Below are positions 1 through 7,883 of a stretch of DNA of 62,359 nucleotides, piece by piece. Source of the stretch: Acidimicrobiaceae bacterium (lineage in GTDB: Bacteria; Actinomycetota; Acidimicrobiia; Acidimicrobiales; RAAP-2); assembly GCA_003155915.1 (NCBI GenBank), contig PMFA01000014.1:12061-74419 (forward strand), given 5' to 3'. Within the stretch, counting starts at the first letter, position 1; each line of letters begins with the position of its first letter. Position numbers and translations under genes: made by a program. The notes beneath the pieces are model-generated. The model made no database searches. It was not told the DNA's origin and saw only the letters and a list, made by a program, of their open reading frames with translations.

Positions 1-1455
1 ACGACGACCAAAGCCGGCGCCACAACGACGACCAAACCAGTCACGACCACCACGAAACCGGTCACAACGACGACACTCCCCACCTCGAGTGTCGCGGTGG
101 CGAGTGACCCAATCGTTATTCCGGGACCGGTCGCTTCGTTTGTGACCACGTCCAACGTGGGCGATCTTCTCGTCTATACCAATACCGGTTCGACGCTGAA
201 TTCCTGGTCGGTTCTCGACGTCTCCACCTTGACCCTGGCCCCGAAGGTCGCCGGAACGCTCTCGATGGCCTACAACGCGTCTGGCGTCGACATCGCGGCC
301 CTCACGAGCAACGGCGACGTCGAACTCTTCACCTCCCCGATCACGGCGAGTCCGAGTGCCCTCAGCGACCATGCAGTGACCGCTCCAGTGTGGTCGGCGC
401 TCAACGTGACCAGCGTCGCAACCGGGGCGCCGCCGCTCAGCGGCTCGATCTTCGTGAGCGCGACGCCGACACAGACCTCCATTGACGGCCAGGCCGCCAA
501 TTGGGGCGACCTCTTCTCTCTCTCGAACACTCCCGGTTCATCGACTTGGTTAACCACCGACGTCTCAGCGACGGGCGGCAGTTCTGCGCGCACCGTCGGA
601 GACGCCGTGACGGGTATTCAAGTGGGCACGACGCTCACGCTCTACGCCGCGGGCGTGGACTCTCCTCCGCCCCAGGGTGTCGGCGTCTACGCGATCCCCT
701 CGTCGAAGTGGAGCCAGGCCATCACCGACGGCTGGCCCATCGTCAGTGAAACCGGTGGACTCGGCACACAGAGTTCGCCCTGGGTTGGCTTCACGTCCGC
801 CACTACCGTCGCCAACTCCCCCGATTTCCTCATGGGTCAGAGCATCTACAACTCGCATAAACGCGTCACGTGGCTCTCCTTTTGGACCGTGAGTGGACCC
901 CTGAAGGGCCAACCACAGACCACGACGAACTACTACAACCACGGTTTTGCCGCGGGGGCGTGGGTGGCGACGCAGATCGACCAGTACCGTTCGCTCGGCG
1001 TCGGACTGAAACCGGACTGGGTCATCTTCGACCCCGAGGGATACCCCGACAACCATTCCGGTTTGGACGCTCCGGGCGGATCGTCCAACGCCACGCTCGC
1101 TGTGTACGCCACCTACTGGAGTGCGATGTTGAAGGGCTGGGCGAGCGGCATGGCGTCGGTCGACCCGTCACTCAACGCCGGGGTCTACGCCTCGCAGTCG
1201 GAGTACCGCAATTACAACCTGGTCACGCAGTCCATGCCGGTCTTCGTCGCCATCGCCTTCGGGAACGGCGGCCCGACGCCGATCGGCGGCGCGACCGGTT
1301 CGAATATTCGCGGCTACATATCTTTCGCCGCCGCCTGCACCCCGGCCTCAACCCTGGCCCAAGAAGAGTCCACCCTCCTGAACCCGCCCTGGTCGGGTCA
1401 GTTCAACACGTTGCAGTTCAACGCGGGCGTGTACTGCGCACCGACCACGCCGTAG
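1..1455 (+). CDS. Secreted or wall-associated protein, C-terminal part (5' end outside window)
   Basis: The frame is open from base 1, so the gene enters from the left edge; the GTG at 97 is only the first possible start inside the window and is probably not used. The first ~30 visible residues form a Thr/Lys/Pro linker (TTTTKPVTTTT type), and the rest is Ser/Thr/Gly-rich and low in charge, as in exported proteins. Near residue 307 (counted from 97) DWVIFDPEGYPD looks like an acidic strand end of a TIM-barrel, glycoside-hydrolase-like domain (GH25 or DUF1906 type), followed by YWSAMLKGW and GVYASQSEY. The fold assignment is inference; the catalytic role is unknown. The same kind of Thr linker recurs in other surface proteins of this window. 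Confidence 0.6.
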   Translation, partial: TTTKAGATTTTKPVTTTTKPVTTTTLPTSSVAVASDPIVIPGPVASFVTTSNVGDLLVYTNTGSTLNSWSVLDVSTLTLAPKVAGTLSMAYNASGVDIAALTSNGDVELFTSPITASPSALSDHAVTAPVWSALNVTSVATGAPPLSGSIFVSATPTQTSIDGQAANWGDLFSLSNTPGSSTWLTTDVSATGGSSARTVGDAVTGIQVGTTLTLYAAGVDSPPPQGVGVYAIPSSKWSQAITDGWPIVSETGGLGTQSSPWVGFTSATTVANSPDFLMGQSIYNSHKRVTWLSFWTVSGPLKGQPQTTTNYYNHGFAAGAWVATQIDQYRSLGVGLKPDWVIFDPEGYPDNHSGLDAPGGSSNATLAVYATYWSAMLKGWASGMASVDPSLNAGVYASQSEYRNYNLVTQSMPVFVAIAFGNGGPTPIGGATGSNIRGYISFAAACTPASTLAQEESTLLNPPWSGQFNTLQFNAGVYCAPTTP

Positions 1456-1464
1456 TCTGGGCCC

Positions 1465-1776
1465 ATGAGCGACTCCACCGAAACGTCTGACGCCAACGAA
1501 AGCGCTGAACCCACGCAGTCCAAGGAATCGAACGATTCTTCGGACGCTTTTGGCGAGAAGGTCCAAGACCTGCGCAATCGAATCAAGCACCTCACCCAAC
1601 CGCTCGTTGACTCGCTCGACTCTCGGCTGCGCGATCAGATCGACCGTCGCGTCGATGACCGCGTGGAGGAACGAGTCCAAACACTGGTCGACGAGGCCCT
1701 CGCCGCGCGACTCTCGGTGATCGAACGCGCTATCGCCGACATCGACCGCGCACTGAAAGAACTACAGGGCAAGTAG
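1465..1776 (+). CDS. Small acidic coiled-coil protein of unknown function
   Basis: 103 residues starting at ATG, 9 bp after the preceding stop, so possibly co-transcribed with it. The first ~30 residues are Ser/Glu/Asp/Asn-rich and likely disordered. Residues ~32-103 are a charged heptad-like helix (DQIDRRVDDRVEERVQTLVDEAL) without membrane segment or signal peptide. No family is recognised. The strong Arg/Asp/Glu alternation suggests an oligomerising helix, perhaps a partner of a membrane or DNA protein, but this is inference. Confidence 0.6.
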   Translation: MSDSTETSDANESAEPTQSKESNDSSDAFGEKVQDLRNRIKHLTQPLVDSLDSRLRDQIDRRVDDRVEERVQTLVDEALAARLSVIERAIADIDRALKELQGK

Positions 1777-1778
1777 CC

Positions 1779-1907
1779 CTAGGGGGTCTTCTCGTTCGAC
1801 GCCTGCGAATCGCGACGTTCGCGGTCACGGCGAACGGCCCAGCGCAGCGTCAACACGACGAGCACCAGCGTCGCCGCAATGAAGACCGAGAAGACCGCGA
1901 TGAACAC
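1779..1907 (-). CDS. Possible 42-residue single-pass membrane protein
   Basis: A short minus-strand frame from GTG at 1907 to TAG at 1779-1781. An in-frame TAG sits four codons upstream of the GTG, which fixes the start. The product begins MFIAVFSVFIAATLVLVVLT, a ~20-residue hydrophobic helix, followed by a basic then polar tail (LRWAVRRDRERRDSQASNEK). This is a good single-spanning topology with the tail inside. No clear ribosome binding site is seen, so expression is uncertain. It fills an otherwise empty gap between two plus-strand genes. Confidence 0.4.
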   Translation of the reverse strand: MFIAVFSVFIAATLVLVVLTLRWAVRRDRERRDSQASNEKTP

Positions 1908-1952
1908 GTCGTCACGCTACGACGTGTCACACCAGGGCGCAAAAGTGGATGC

Positions 1953-2750
1953 ATGACCACGACGCTCGATTCCTCTCCCCTCAGTGTGGTGGAGGCATTG
2001 CGCGGCGACCGGTCTAAGCGTCCACTGATCGATATCGCGAGCGCCGGCGGTCTCCGGTCGCTCCTCGAAGACGGGATCTTCGAGATCATCGGAGCCCAGC
2101 GCCTTGCGACACCGCTCGTCGTGCGGACCTCGTCACTGCACCAGCGCTTGGCCACGATCGATCTCGCCATGTCGACGCCCGGACGTATCCGCGGCGTTCT
2201 GATCGGACAGCTCCTTCGACTCCTGAGTGTTGGGATGTCGATCGATCACGCGTTCGACGACGCCGTCGCGACGTGGCGCGCTGAGGTCGGCGCCAACGAA
2301 CTGATCCAACAGCTCGACGCACTCGATGACGACGACCGCGCTCGACTCGCGACCGACGTTGCCGCCCACTGCGTCACGTTGACGCGCGCTCTGGGAGAGA
2401 TTCCGGCGCGCTGGATGCCGCGCAGCGCAGTTCGCGCGACCCAACGGCTCGCGGGCGGCAACGTCGTGCTGCGCGACGTCGTTGACCTCATGATCGGCGC
2501 CTCGACGAGTGATGTGGCGTCAATCGCCCTCTTTGACGTCACCACCTCCCCACTCGGCGAGGGCGCCGAACGTTCCATGCGCTTTCACGCGCTGATGCAC
2601 ACGCTGCGAACGTCGGTGATGCCGTTGCGCACCTGCACGTTCTCGAGCGCCACCGGCGAGATGTGGATTCGAGACGTCGACTACGAATTGCTGGCGCGAA
2701 GCGTGCAGGACGTACTTAATAGCGTCCGCGACCAGTGGAGCGCAAAGTGA
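1953..2750 (+). CDS. Conserved-looking hypothetical protein (265 aa)
   Basis: Soluble 265-residue protein with no signal peptide or membrane helix and no motif I recognise. It is Arg/Asp/Ala/Leu-rich with mostly helical character; residues ~190-215 (DVASIALFDVTTSPLGEG) look like a beta strand and turn. It overlaps the next gene by 4 bp (GTGA at 2747-2750), so the two are translationally coupled and likely work together. Codon use matches the surrounding core genes, and typA follows, so this is probably a lineage-specific resident pair rather than recent DNA. Function unknown. Confidence 0.7.
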   Translation: MTTTLDSSPLSVVEALRGDRSKRPLIDIASAGGLRSLLEDGIFEIIGAQRLATPLVVRTSSLHQRLATIDLAMSTPGRIRGVLIGQLLRLLSVGMSIDHAFDDAVATWRAEVGANELIQQLDALDDDDRARLATDVAAHCVTLTRALGEIPARWMPRSAVRATQRLAGGNVVLRDVVDLMIGASTSDVASIALFDVTTSPLGEGAERSMRFHALMHTLRTSVMPLRTCTFSSATGEMWIRDVDYELLARSVQDVLNSVRDQWSAK

Positions 2751-3547
2751 CGTTGATGCATCGCCGTCTCACCAGGTCCGATCTCAACGAACTCGTCAGC
2801 GCGGCGCCGGCGGCACCCGTTCAGTTGCTCGATGCGCACCGTGCGTCGCTCACCACGCGATTTCGCGCCGTGAGCGTGCCGGGCCATCGTCGACTCGACG
2901 CGTGGAGCGTCGAGCGCGCCGGTCGAAGCAGCAACGTGTTTCGTTGGTCGCCCGCCACGGCCCGACGAGTCCTCGGGAACGCCTCGCTTCGACGCCTGGC
3001 GACCCAGCCCGCGTCGGTTCGCGACGCCGTACGCGACGAATTGGGCGATCAGATGCTGCGCGCCGCGTCGGGGTACTCGAGGAGCGGCTCACTTTCGCAC
3101 TGGCTGGCTTCGGCGCCTCATCCGGTCATCGGACTCGTCACGGCCGAAGCCGTGAACTGGGCGACGCAACTCCAAGAGATTGCCGAGTGGCTGGACGCGA
3201 CGTGGGAGGTCCCGACGAGCGACGCCTACTACGACGTCGCCTCGGCGCGAACGACGCTTCGAGCCCGTCGAGACCTCGTCGTGCGAACCAGTGAATCTCG
3301 GACCATCGTTCGCGTTCGTAGTGGATCACCGGGCAAGAGTGCCGGACCGGGGTTGCGCGCCGATCTCACGATTGAGGCCCTGGCCGACCACGACGGCGTA
3401 GCTCCGGTGCGCTACATCGGCCTATGGCCCGAGGCCGGGGTCTGTCTCTCGGTCGACGGCACGATGAGCGACCTGCGCAGCGGCGCGCGTGATTTGGTGC
3501 GCACCGCCGTCGCCCAGCGACGTCGAGGGACCCTCCTGGCCGCCTAG
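2747..3547 (+). CDS. Hypothetical protein coupled to the preceding gene (266 aa)
   Basis: Start chosen at GTG 2747, which overlaps the stop of the upstream gene in GTGA and has a GGAG motif at 2737-2740 six bases ahead; GTG 2735 and ATG 2756 are alternatives. The protein is basic and soluble. The C-terminal half (residues ~165-250) contains beta-rich stretches (RRDLVVRTSESRTIVRVRSG and RYIGLWPEAGVCLSVDG). No known family is recognised. Coupling to the 265-residue neighbour suggests a two-subunit unit of unknown role. Confidence 0.65.
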   Translation: MTLMHRRLTRSDLNELVSAAPAAPVQLLDAHRASLTTRFRAVSVPGHRRLDAWSVERAGRSSNVFRWSPATARRVLGNASLRRLATQPASVRDAVRDELGDQMLRAASGYSRSGSLSHWLASAPHPVIGLVTAEAVNWATQLQEIAEWLDATWEVPTSDAYYDVASARTTLRARRDLVVRTSESRTIVRVRSGSPGKSAGPGLRADLTIEALADHDGVAPVRYIGLWPEAGVCLSVDGTMSDLRSGARDLVRTAVAQRRRGTLLAA

Positions 3548-3586
3548 GTTCTGAATCAAGGGGCTCCCGAGTAGCCTTTATGGGTC

Positions 3587-5404
3587 ATGACCTTGAGAAC
3601 TTCCCTTAGAAATATCGCCATCATCGCCCACGTGGACCACGGAAAAACCACGCTCGTGGACAAAATGCTGCGTCAAACCGGTTCATTCACGGCCCACGAG
3701 GAGCTGACCGACCGGGTCATGGACTCCGGCGACCTCGAGCGCGAAAAGGGCATCACCATCCTCGCCAAGAACACGGCCGTCAAGTGGAACGACCTCACCA
3801 TCAACATCATCGACACGCCTGGTCACGCCGACTTTGGCGGCGAGGTCGAACGGGGACTCGCCATGGTCGACGCGGTCATCTTGTTAGTCGACGCCGCCGA
3901 GGGTCCCCTCCCGCAGACTCGGTTCGTGCTGCGAAAGACGCTCGAGAAGCGTCTGCCGGTCGTCCTCGTCATCAACAAGGTCGACCGTCCCGACGCCCGT
4001 ATCAAGGAGGTCGTCGAAGAAGTGGAGAACCTCTTCCTCGACTTAGACGCCGACGAACACCAGATCTCCTTCCCGATCCTCTACGCGAGCGCCCGTCAGG
4101 GCTGGGCATCGCTCGACGTCAACGACACGTCGGGTGACCTCACGCCGCTCTTCCAGACCATCGCGGACTACGTGCCGGCACCGGAATACGAAGAGGGCCA
4201 CGGACTCCAGGCACTGGTCTGCAACCTCGACGCCTCCCCGTACCTGGGACGTCTGGCGCTGTGTCGAGTGATCAATGGCAACTTAGAGCGCGGTCAGCGC
4301 GTCGCGTGGTGCCGCATCGACGGAACGATCGAACACGCCAAGATCACCGAACTCTTCATCACCGAGGCGCTCGAACGCGTCCCCGCCCAGAGCGCGGGTC
4401 CCGGTGACATCGTGGCGGTCGCCGGATTCGAGGACATCACCATCGGTGAGACCCTGGCCGACCCGGAGAACCCGATCGCGCTCGAACCGCTCCACGTGGA
4501 CGAGCCGAGCCTCTCGATGACGATCGGCATCAACACGTCCCCGCTCGCCGGCACCGAAGGCAAGTTGCTGACGGCACGAATGGTGAAGGACCGACTCGAC
4601 CGCGAACTCGTGGGTAACGTCGCTTTGCGGGTGCTCAACACCGAGCGTCCCGACGCCTGGGAGGTTCAGGGACGAGGCGAGCTGCAGTTGGCCGTGCTCA
4701 TCGAGACAATGCGCCGCGAAGGTTTTGAACTCACGGTCGGCAAGCCCCAGGTCGTCACGAAGATCGTGGACGGCAAGGTGCACGAACCGGTCGAGCACGT
4801 CACGATCGACGTGCCCGAGGAGTTCGTGGGCAACGTGACGACGCTCCTCGCCACGCGCAAGGGCACCATGACCGACATGGTCAACCACGGCACCGGTTGG
4901 GTTCGTCTCGAATGGCGAATCCCGGCGCGTGGACTGGTGGGGATGCGTACCGAATTCATGACCGAGACCCGCGGCTCGGGCATCATGCACTCGAACTTCG
5001 ATGGCTACGCCCCGTGGTTTGGTGACATCCGGCTCCGTCAGAACGGCGTGCTCGTCGCCGACCGGCGTGGTGACACGACCGGCAACGCGCTGCTCGACCT
5101 CGAACAGCGCGGCGTGCTCTTCGTCGGTCCCGGCGTCGAGGTCTACGAGGGGATGATCGTCGGCGAGAACGCGCGCTCGGACGAGATGAACGTGAACCCC
5201 ACGAAGGAAAAGAAGCTCACCAACATGCGCGCCTCGGGCAGCGACAACACCGAGCGGATCGCGCCGCCCACCATCTTCTCGCTCGAACAGGCCCTCGAAT
5301 TCATCGCCGATGACGAGGCCGTCGAGGTCACGCCCCAATCGGTTCGTCTGCGCAAGGCCGTTCTCGACGTCGCGGCGCGCCACCGCCTCCATAAGAAGAA
5401 GTAG
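3587..5404 (+). CDS. typA: TypA/BipA, ribosome-associated translational GTPase
   Basis: 605 residues, the normal length for TypA/BipA. N-terminal GTPase domain: P-loop [10 protein letters not shown] (~residues 14-23), switch [30 protein letters not shown] (G3) and NKVDRP (G4). Domain II beta barrel, EF-G-like domain V region ([14 protein letters not shown]) and the BipA-specific C-terminal domain ([22 protein letters not shown]) follow. It binds the ribosome and is linked to 50S assembly and stress or cold adaptation (family knowledge). ATG start, followed after 21 bp by a tRNA gene. Confidence 0.97.
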   Translation: MTLRTSLRNIAIIAHVDHGKTTLVDKMLRQTGSFTAHEELTDRVMDSGDLEREKGITILAKNTAVKWNDLTINIIDTPGHADFGGEVERGLAMVDAVILLVDAAEGPLPQTRFVLRKTLEKRLPVVLVINKVDRPDARIKEVVEEVENLFLDLDADEHQISFPILYASARQGWASLDVNDTSGDLTPLFQTIADYVPAPEYEEGHGLQALVCNLDASPYLGRLALCRVINGNLERGQRVAWCRIDGTIEHAKITELFITEALERVPAQSAGPGDIVAVAGFEDITIGETLADPENPIALEPLHVDEPSLSMTIGINTSPLAGTEGKLLTARMVKDRLDRELVGNVALRVLNTERPDAWEVQGRGELQLAVLIETMRREGFELTVGKPQVVTKIVDGKVHEPVEHVTIDVPEEFVGNVTTLLATRKGTMTDMVNHGTGWVRLEWRIPARGLVGMRTEFMTETRGSGIMHSNFDGYAPWFGDIRLRQNGVLVADRRGDTTGNALLDLEQRGVLFVGPGVEVYEGMIVGENARSDEMNVNPTKEKKLTNMRASGSDNTERIAPPTIFSLEQALEFIADDEAVEVTPQSVRLRKAVLDVAARHRLHKKK

Positions 5405-5425
5405 TCGTCAAGTAGCATCTTCCCC

Positions 5426-5513
5426 GGAGGGATGACAGAGCGGCCGAATGTACCGGTCTTGAAAACCGGCGTGGGCTTGCCCACCGTGGGTTCAAATCCC
5501 ACTCCCTCCGCCA
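5426..5513 (+). tRNA. tRNA-Ser (anticodon UGA)
   Basis: 88 nt with encoded CCA. The acceptor arm GGAGGGA (5426-5432) pairs with TCCCTCC (5503-5509), followed by discriminator G and CCA. The anticodon stem CCGGT/ACCGG encloses loop CTTGAAA, giving UGA. A long variable arm (GTGGGCTTGCCCAC) and T-loop GGTTCAAATCC are present, as expected for a class II serine tRNA. Confidence 0.97.
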
Positions 5514-5562
5514 TTCATCATTCGCGTGACAACGGGATTGCCTGGAGGGTACTGTTCATCTC

Positions 5563-6162
5563 GTGGATGACGCCGAGCTCCTGAAGAGTCTGCTCGGTGG
5601 CGACGAATCGGCCTTCAGCGAATTGGTGCGGCGCTACCACTCGACGCTGGTGAAAGTGGCGCGCTACTACGTGGCGAGTGCGGCGAGCGCCGAAGACGTC
5701 GCCCAGGACACGTGGATCGCGGTTCTCAAGGGCATCGAGAAGTTCGAAGGGCGAAGCACCTTCAAGACCTGGTTGCTGCGTATCTGCGTGAACCGCGCCC
5801 GCACGTCCGGCGTGAAAGAGCATCGATCGATTCCGGTAGACCCGAATGAGTCTGGTCCGACGGTGTCGGCGCACCGATTCGACCAGGGCGGCTTCTGGAG
5901 TGACCCGCCGGTTCCCTTCACCGAGGCCATCGACACGCGACTCGACAACACCGCGGTCCTCAATGCGGTGCGTGACGCGATTGATGCGCTCGCTGAGCCC
6001 CAACAGGCCGTCGTAACGCTTCGCGACGTTGAGGGACTATCTACTCAGGAGGTGGCCGCACTTCTCGGACTCAGCGAGGCGAACGTGCGCGTGATCGTGC
6101 ACCGCGGTCGAGCCCGCGTTCGAGAGATCGTCGAAGAGGCCATGAAGGGATCGAAGATATGA
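5563..6162 (+). CDS. ECF RNA polymerase sigma factor
   Basis: 199 residues from GTG 5563; a GGAGG lies at 5544-5548, a rather long 14 bp ahead. Sigma-70 region 2 spans ~residues 15-85 (SAEDVAQDTWIAVLKGIEKFEGRS... with TWLLRI) and region 4 ~135-190 (LAEPQQAVVTLRDVEGLSTQEVAALLGLSEANVRVIVHRGRARVRE), with region 4 forming the helix-turn-helix. Its stop overlaps the start of a zinc-finger anti-sigma gene (ATGA at 6159), the classic ECF/ZAS arrangement, and a redox gene follows. A role in redox or envelope stress (SigR/SigE-like) is inferred from that neighbourhood. Confidence 0.92.
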   Translation: MDDAELLKSLLGGDESAFSELVRRYHSTLVKVARYYVASAASAEDVAQDTWIAVLKGIEKFEGRSTFKTWLLRICVNRARTSGVKEHRSIPVDPNESGPTVSAHRFDQGGFWSDPPVPFTEAIDTRLDNTAVLNAVRDAIDALAEPQQAVVTLRDVEGLSTQEVAALLGLSEANVRVIVHRGRARVREIVEEAMKGSKI

Positions 6163-6413
6163 AGTTGCTGCCGTCACCGCTGGTGTGTCGCGACGCCGTC
6201 GAACTGGTGAGCGACTATCTCGACGGCACCCTGTCACGTCGCCAGCGCCGACGTCTCGAAAAGCACCTGGCCCAGTGCGACGCGTGCAGCGCCTACCTCG
6301 ATCAGATGCGCGCGACCATCGCCGCGAGCGGCACGGTCGGTCCCGAGGACCTCCCGAGCGAGGTCGTCGAGGGCCTCGTCAACCTGTTCCGTCAATACCG
6401 AGCCGACGAGTGA
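6159..6413 (+). CDS. Zinc-finger anti-sigma factor (zf-HC2/ZAS type)
   Basis: 84 residues, translationally coupled to the sigma factor by ATGA. It carries the zf-HC2 signature: Cys10 followed by the H-x3-C-x2-C motif in HLAQCDACSAYL (~residues 36-47). There is no membrane helix, so it is a cytoplasmic anti-sigma factor like RsrA rather than a membrane-anchored one. In RsrA-type proteins the Cys/His centre senses disulfide stress. The thioredoxin reductase gene immediately downstream fits a thiol-redox feedback loop (inference). Confidence 0.88.
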   Translation: MKLLPSPLVCRDAVELVSDYLDGTLSRRQRRRLEKHLAQCDACSAYLDQMRATIAASGTVGPEDLPSEVVEGLVNLFRQYRADE

Positions 6414-6422
6414 AGGGCCCCC

Positions 6423-7634
6423 ATGGCTTCGTCTGACTCTCCAATCACCGTCTACGGCGCCAGTTGGTGCCCGGACTGTCGCCGCGCCAAGCAGTTCCTC
6501 GCGTCCCACCGCGTGGCCTATGAGTGGATCGATCTCGAGGAGTTCCCCGAGAAGACGACCGAGGTGGAAGCGCGCAACGACGGCAAACGGATCATCCCGA
6601 CGATCGTCTTTCCCGACGGCAGTTTCCTCGCCGAACCGTCGAACGACGAACTGGCCGATCGCATCGGCCTGTCGCGCGTGACCTCGGAGAAGGAGTACGA
6701 CCTCGTCATCGTCGGTGGGGGTCCCACGGGACTCACGACGGCGATCTACGGCGCTCGAGAGAACGCCAAGGTGTTGATCGTCGAGAAGTCAGCGCCCGGC
6801 GGCCAAGCCGGCGTCACCGAGCGTTTCGACAACTACCCCGGATTCCCCGATGGCGTGGGCGGCGCCGAACTGGCCGAGCGCATGACCCAGCAAGCGTTGC
6901 GCTACGGCGTCGAAATCCTCGAAGCCGTGGGGGCCACAAAAATACGACGCGACGGACCGATGATGCGCGTCGAACTCTCGACCGGAGACTTCGTCCTCGC
7001 GCCGGCCGTACTCGTCGCGACCGGTTCGACCTATCGACGCACGGACGCCGAGGGCGAAGCGGACCTCATCGGTGCCGGCGTCCACTTCTGTGCGACGTGC
7101 GACGGACCGTTCTACCGCGGCGCCAAGGACCTCACCGTCGTCGGCGGCGGCAACAGCGGCCTCGAAGAGGGACTGTTCCTCACGCAGTTCGCCGACCACG
7201 TCACCGTCGTGCAGGCCCTGTCAAAACTGACGGCCAACAAACTCCTTCAAGACAAGGTCGTGAACCACGCGAGGATGTCGGTACTCCTGGACACGTCGGT
7301 CACATCATTCAACGCGAACGAGTCCGGCAAGCTGGAGTCGATCACCGTGTCCTGTGACGGAACCGAGTCGATACACGAGACCGCCGGCGCCTTCATCTTC
7401 ATCGGTCTCGATCCCAATACGAGTTTCCTCGAGAACTCGCTGGACGTTGACGCGCGTGGATTTATCGTCACCGACACAAATTTTCGCACGAGCGTCGACG
7501 GAGTTTTCGCGGCGGGTGACGTGCGCTCCGGTTCGACCAAACAGATCGCGTCGGCCGTCGGCGAGGGCGCGGCGGTCGCAATTCAGATTCGCTACTACCT
7601 CGACTCGTTGGACCGCGTCGACGTCAATAGTTGA
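6423..7634 (+). CDS. Glutaredoxin/mycoredoxin-thioredoxin reductase fusion protein
   Basis: 403 residues. Residues ~8-82 form a glutaredoxin-like domain with active site CPDC (16-19) and the cis-Pro region RIIPTIVFPDG. Residues ~91-403 form a complete thioredoxin-reductase-type flavoprotein: FAD-binding GGGPTG (98-103), redox CATC (223-226), NADPH-binding GGGNSG (241-246) and FAD-binding GD (365-366). The reductase module is near normal length (~310 aa), so this is a true N-terminal fusion. It likely passes NADPH electrons through the flavin and CATC to the attached glutaredoxin and then to protein or mycothiol disulfides. It lies 9 bp after the anti-sigma gene in one operon. Confidence 0.92.
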   Translation: MASSDSPITVYGASWCPDCRRAKQFLASHRVAYEWIDLEEFPEKTTEVEARNDGKRIIPTIVFPDGSFLAEPSNDELADRIGLSRVTSEKEYDLVIVGGGPTGLTTAIYGARENAKVLIVEKSAPGGQAGVTERFDNYPGFPDGVGGAELAERMTQQALRYGVEILEAVGATKIRRDGPMMRVELSTGDFVLAPAVLVATGSTYRRTDAEGEADLIGAGVHFCATCDGPFYRGAKDLTVVGGGNSGLEEGLFLTQFADHVTVVQALSKLTANKLLQDKVVNHARMSVLLDTSVTSFNANESGKLESITVSCDGTESIHETAGAFIFIGLDPNTSFLENSLDVDARGFIVTDTNFRTSVDGVFAAGDVRSGSTKQIASAVGEGAAVAIQIRYYLDSLDRVDVNS

Positions 7635-7883
7635 CATTTGATGTAGTCGCGCGAGCTCGCGCGTCGCGTTGCGCAATTTTTCGCAACGCACCCACACGCG
7701 CGTAACTTTTTTCTGACGTGGCGTGATCGCATCGTTGCGCGCGCGTATTCACAGCAGATACTAAAGAAGTAATTCAAGTATCGCCAGTAACGTCTTAATA
7801 GCGGCCGCAAATTTCTCACGTAATACACGTGCGTTCTTGCTAATCGCATCACACACAAATGTTTGCCGAACGGAGCGTTGTAG
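7635..7883. other. AT-richer intergenic region with two perfect inverted repeats
   Basis: 249 bp without a convincing gene. It holds a 14-bp perfect palindrome GCGCGAGCTCGCGC (7649-7662) and, directly after it, a hairpin GCGTTGCG / CGCAACGC (7666-7673 and 7682-7689) whose loop is CAATTTTT. Together these could end transcription of the sigma/redox operon, although no T run follows the stem. Base composition falls markedly towards the histidine kinase start, so its promoter is expected at about 7700-7870; I cannot assign boxes with confidence. Confidence 0.5.

Noticed and set aside
4283-5392. Long frame antisense to typA
   Set aside because: Same reason: shadow of a strongly conserved gene.
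5143-5514. Minus-strand frame beginning MAEGVGFEPTVGKPTPV over the tRNA-Ser
   Set aside because: This is the well-known spurious translation of a serine tRNA gene read backwards; the tRNA structure is complete and typA covers the rest.
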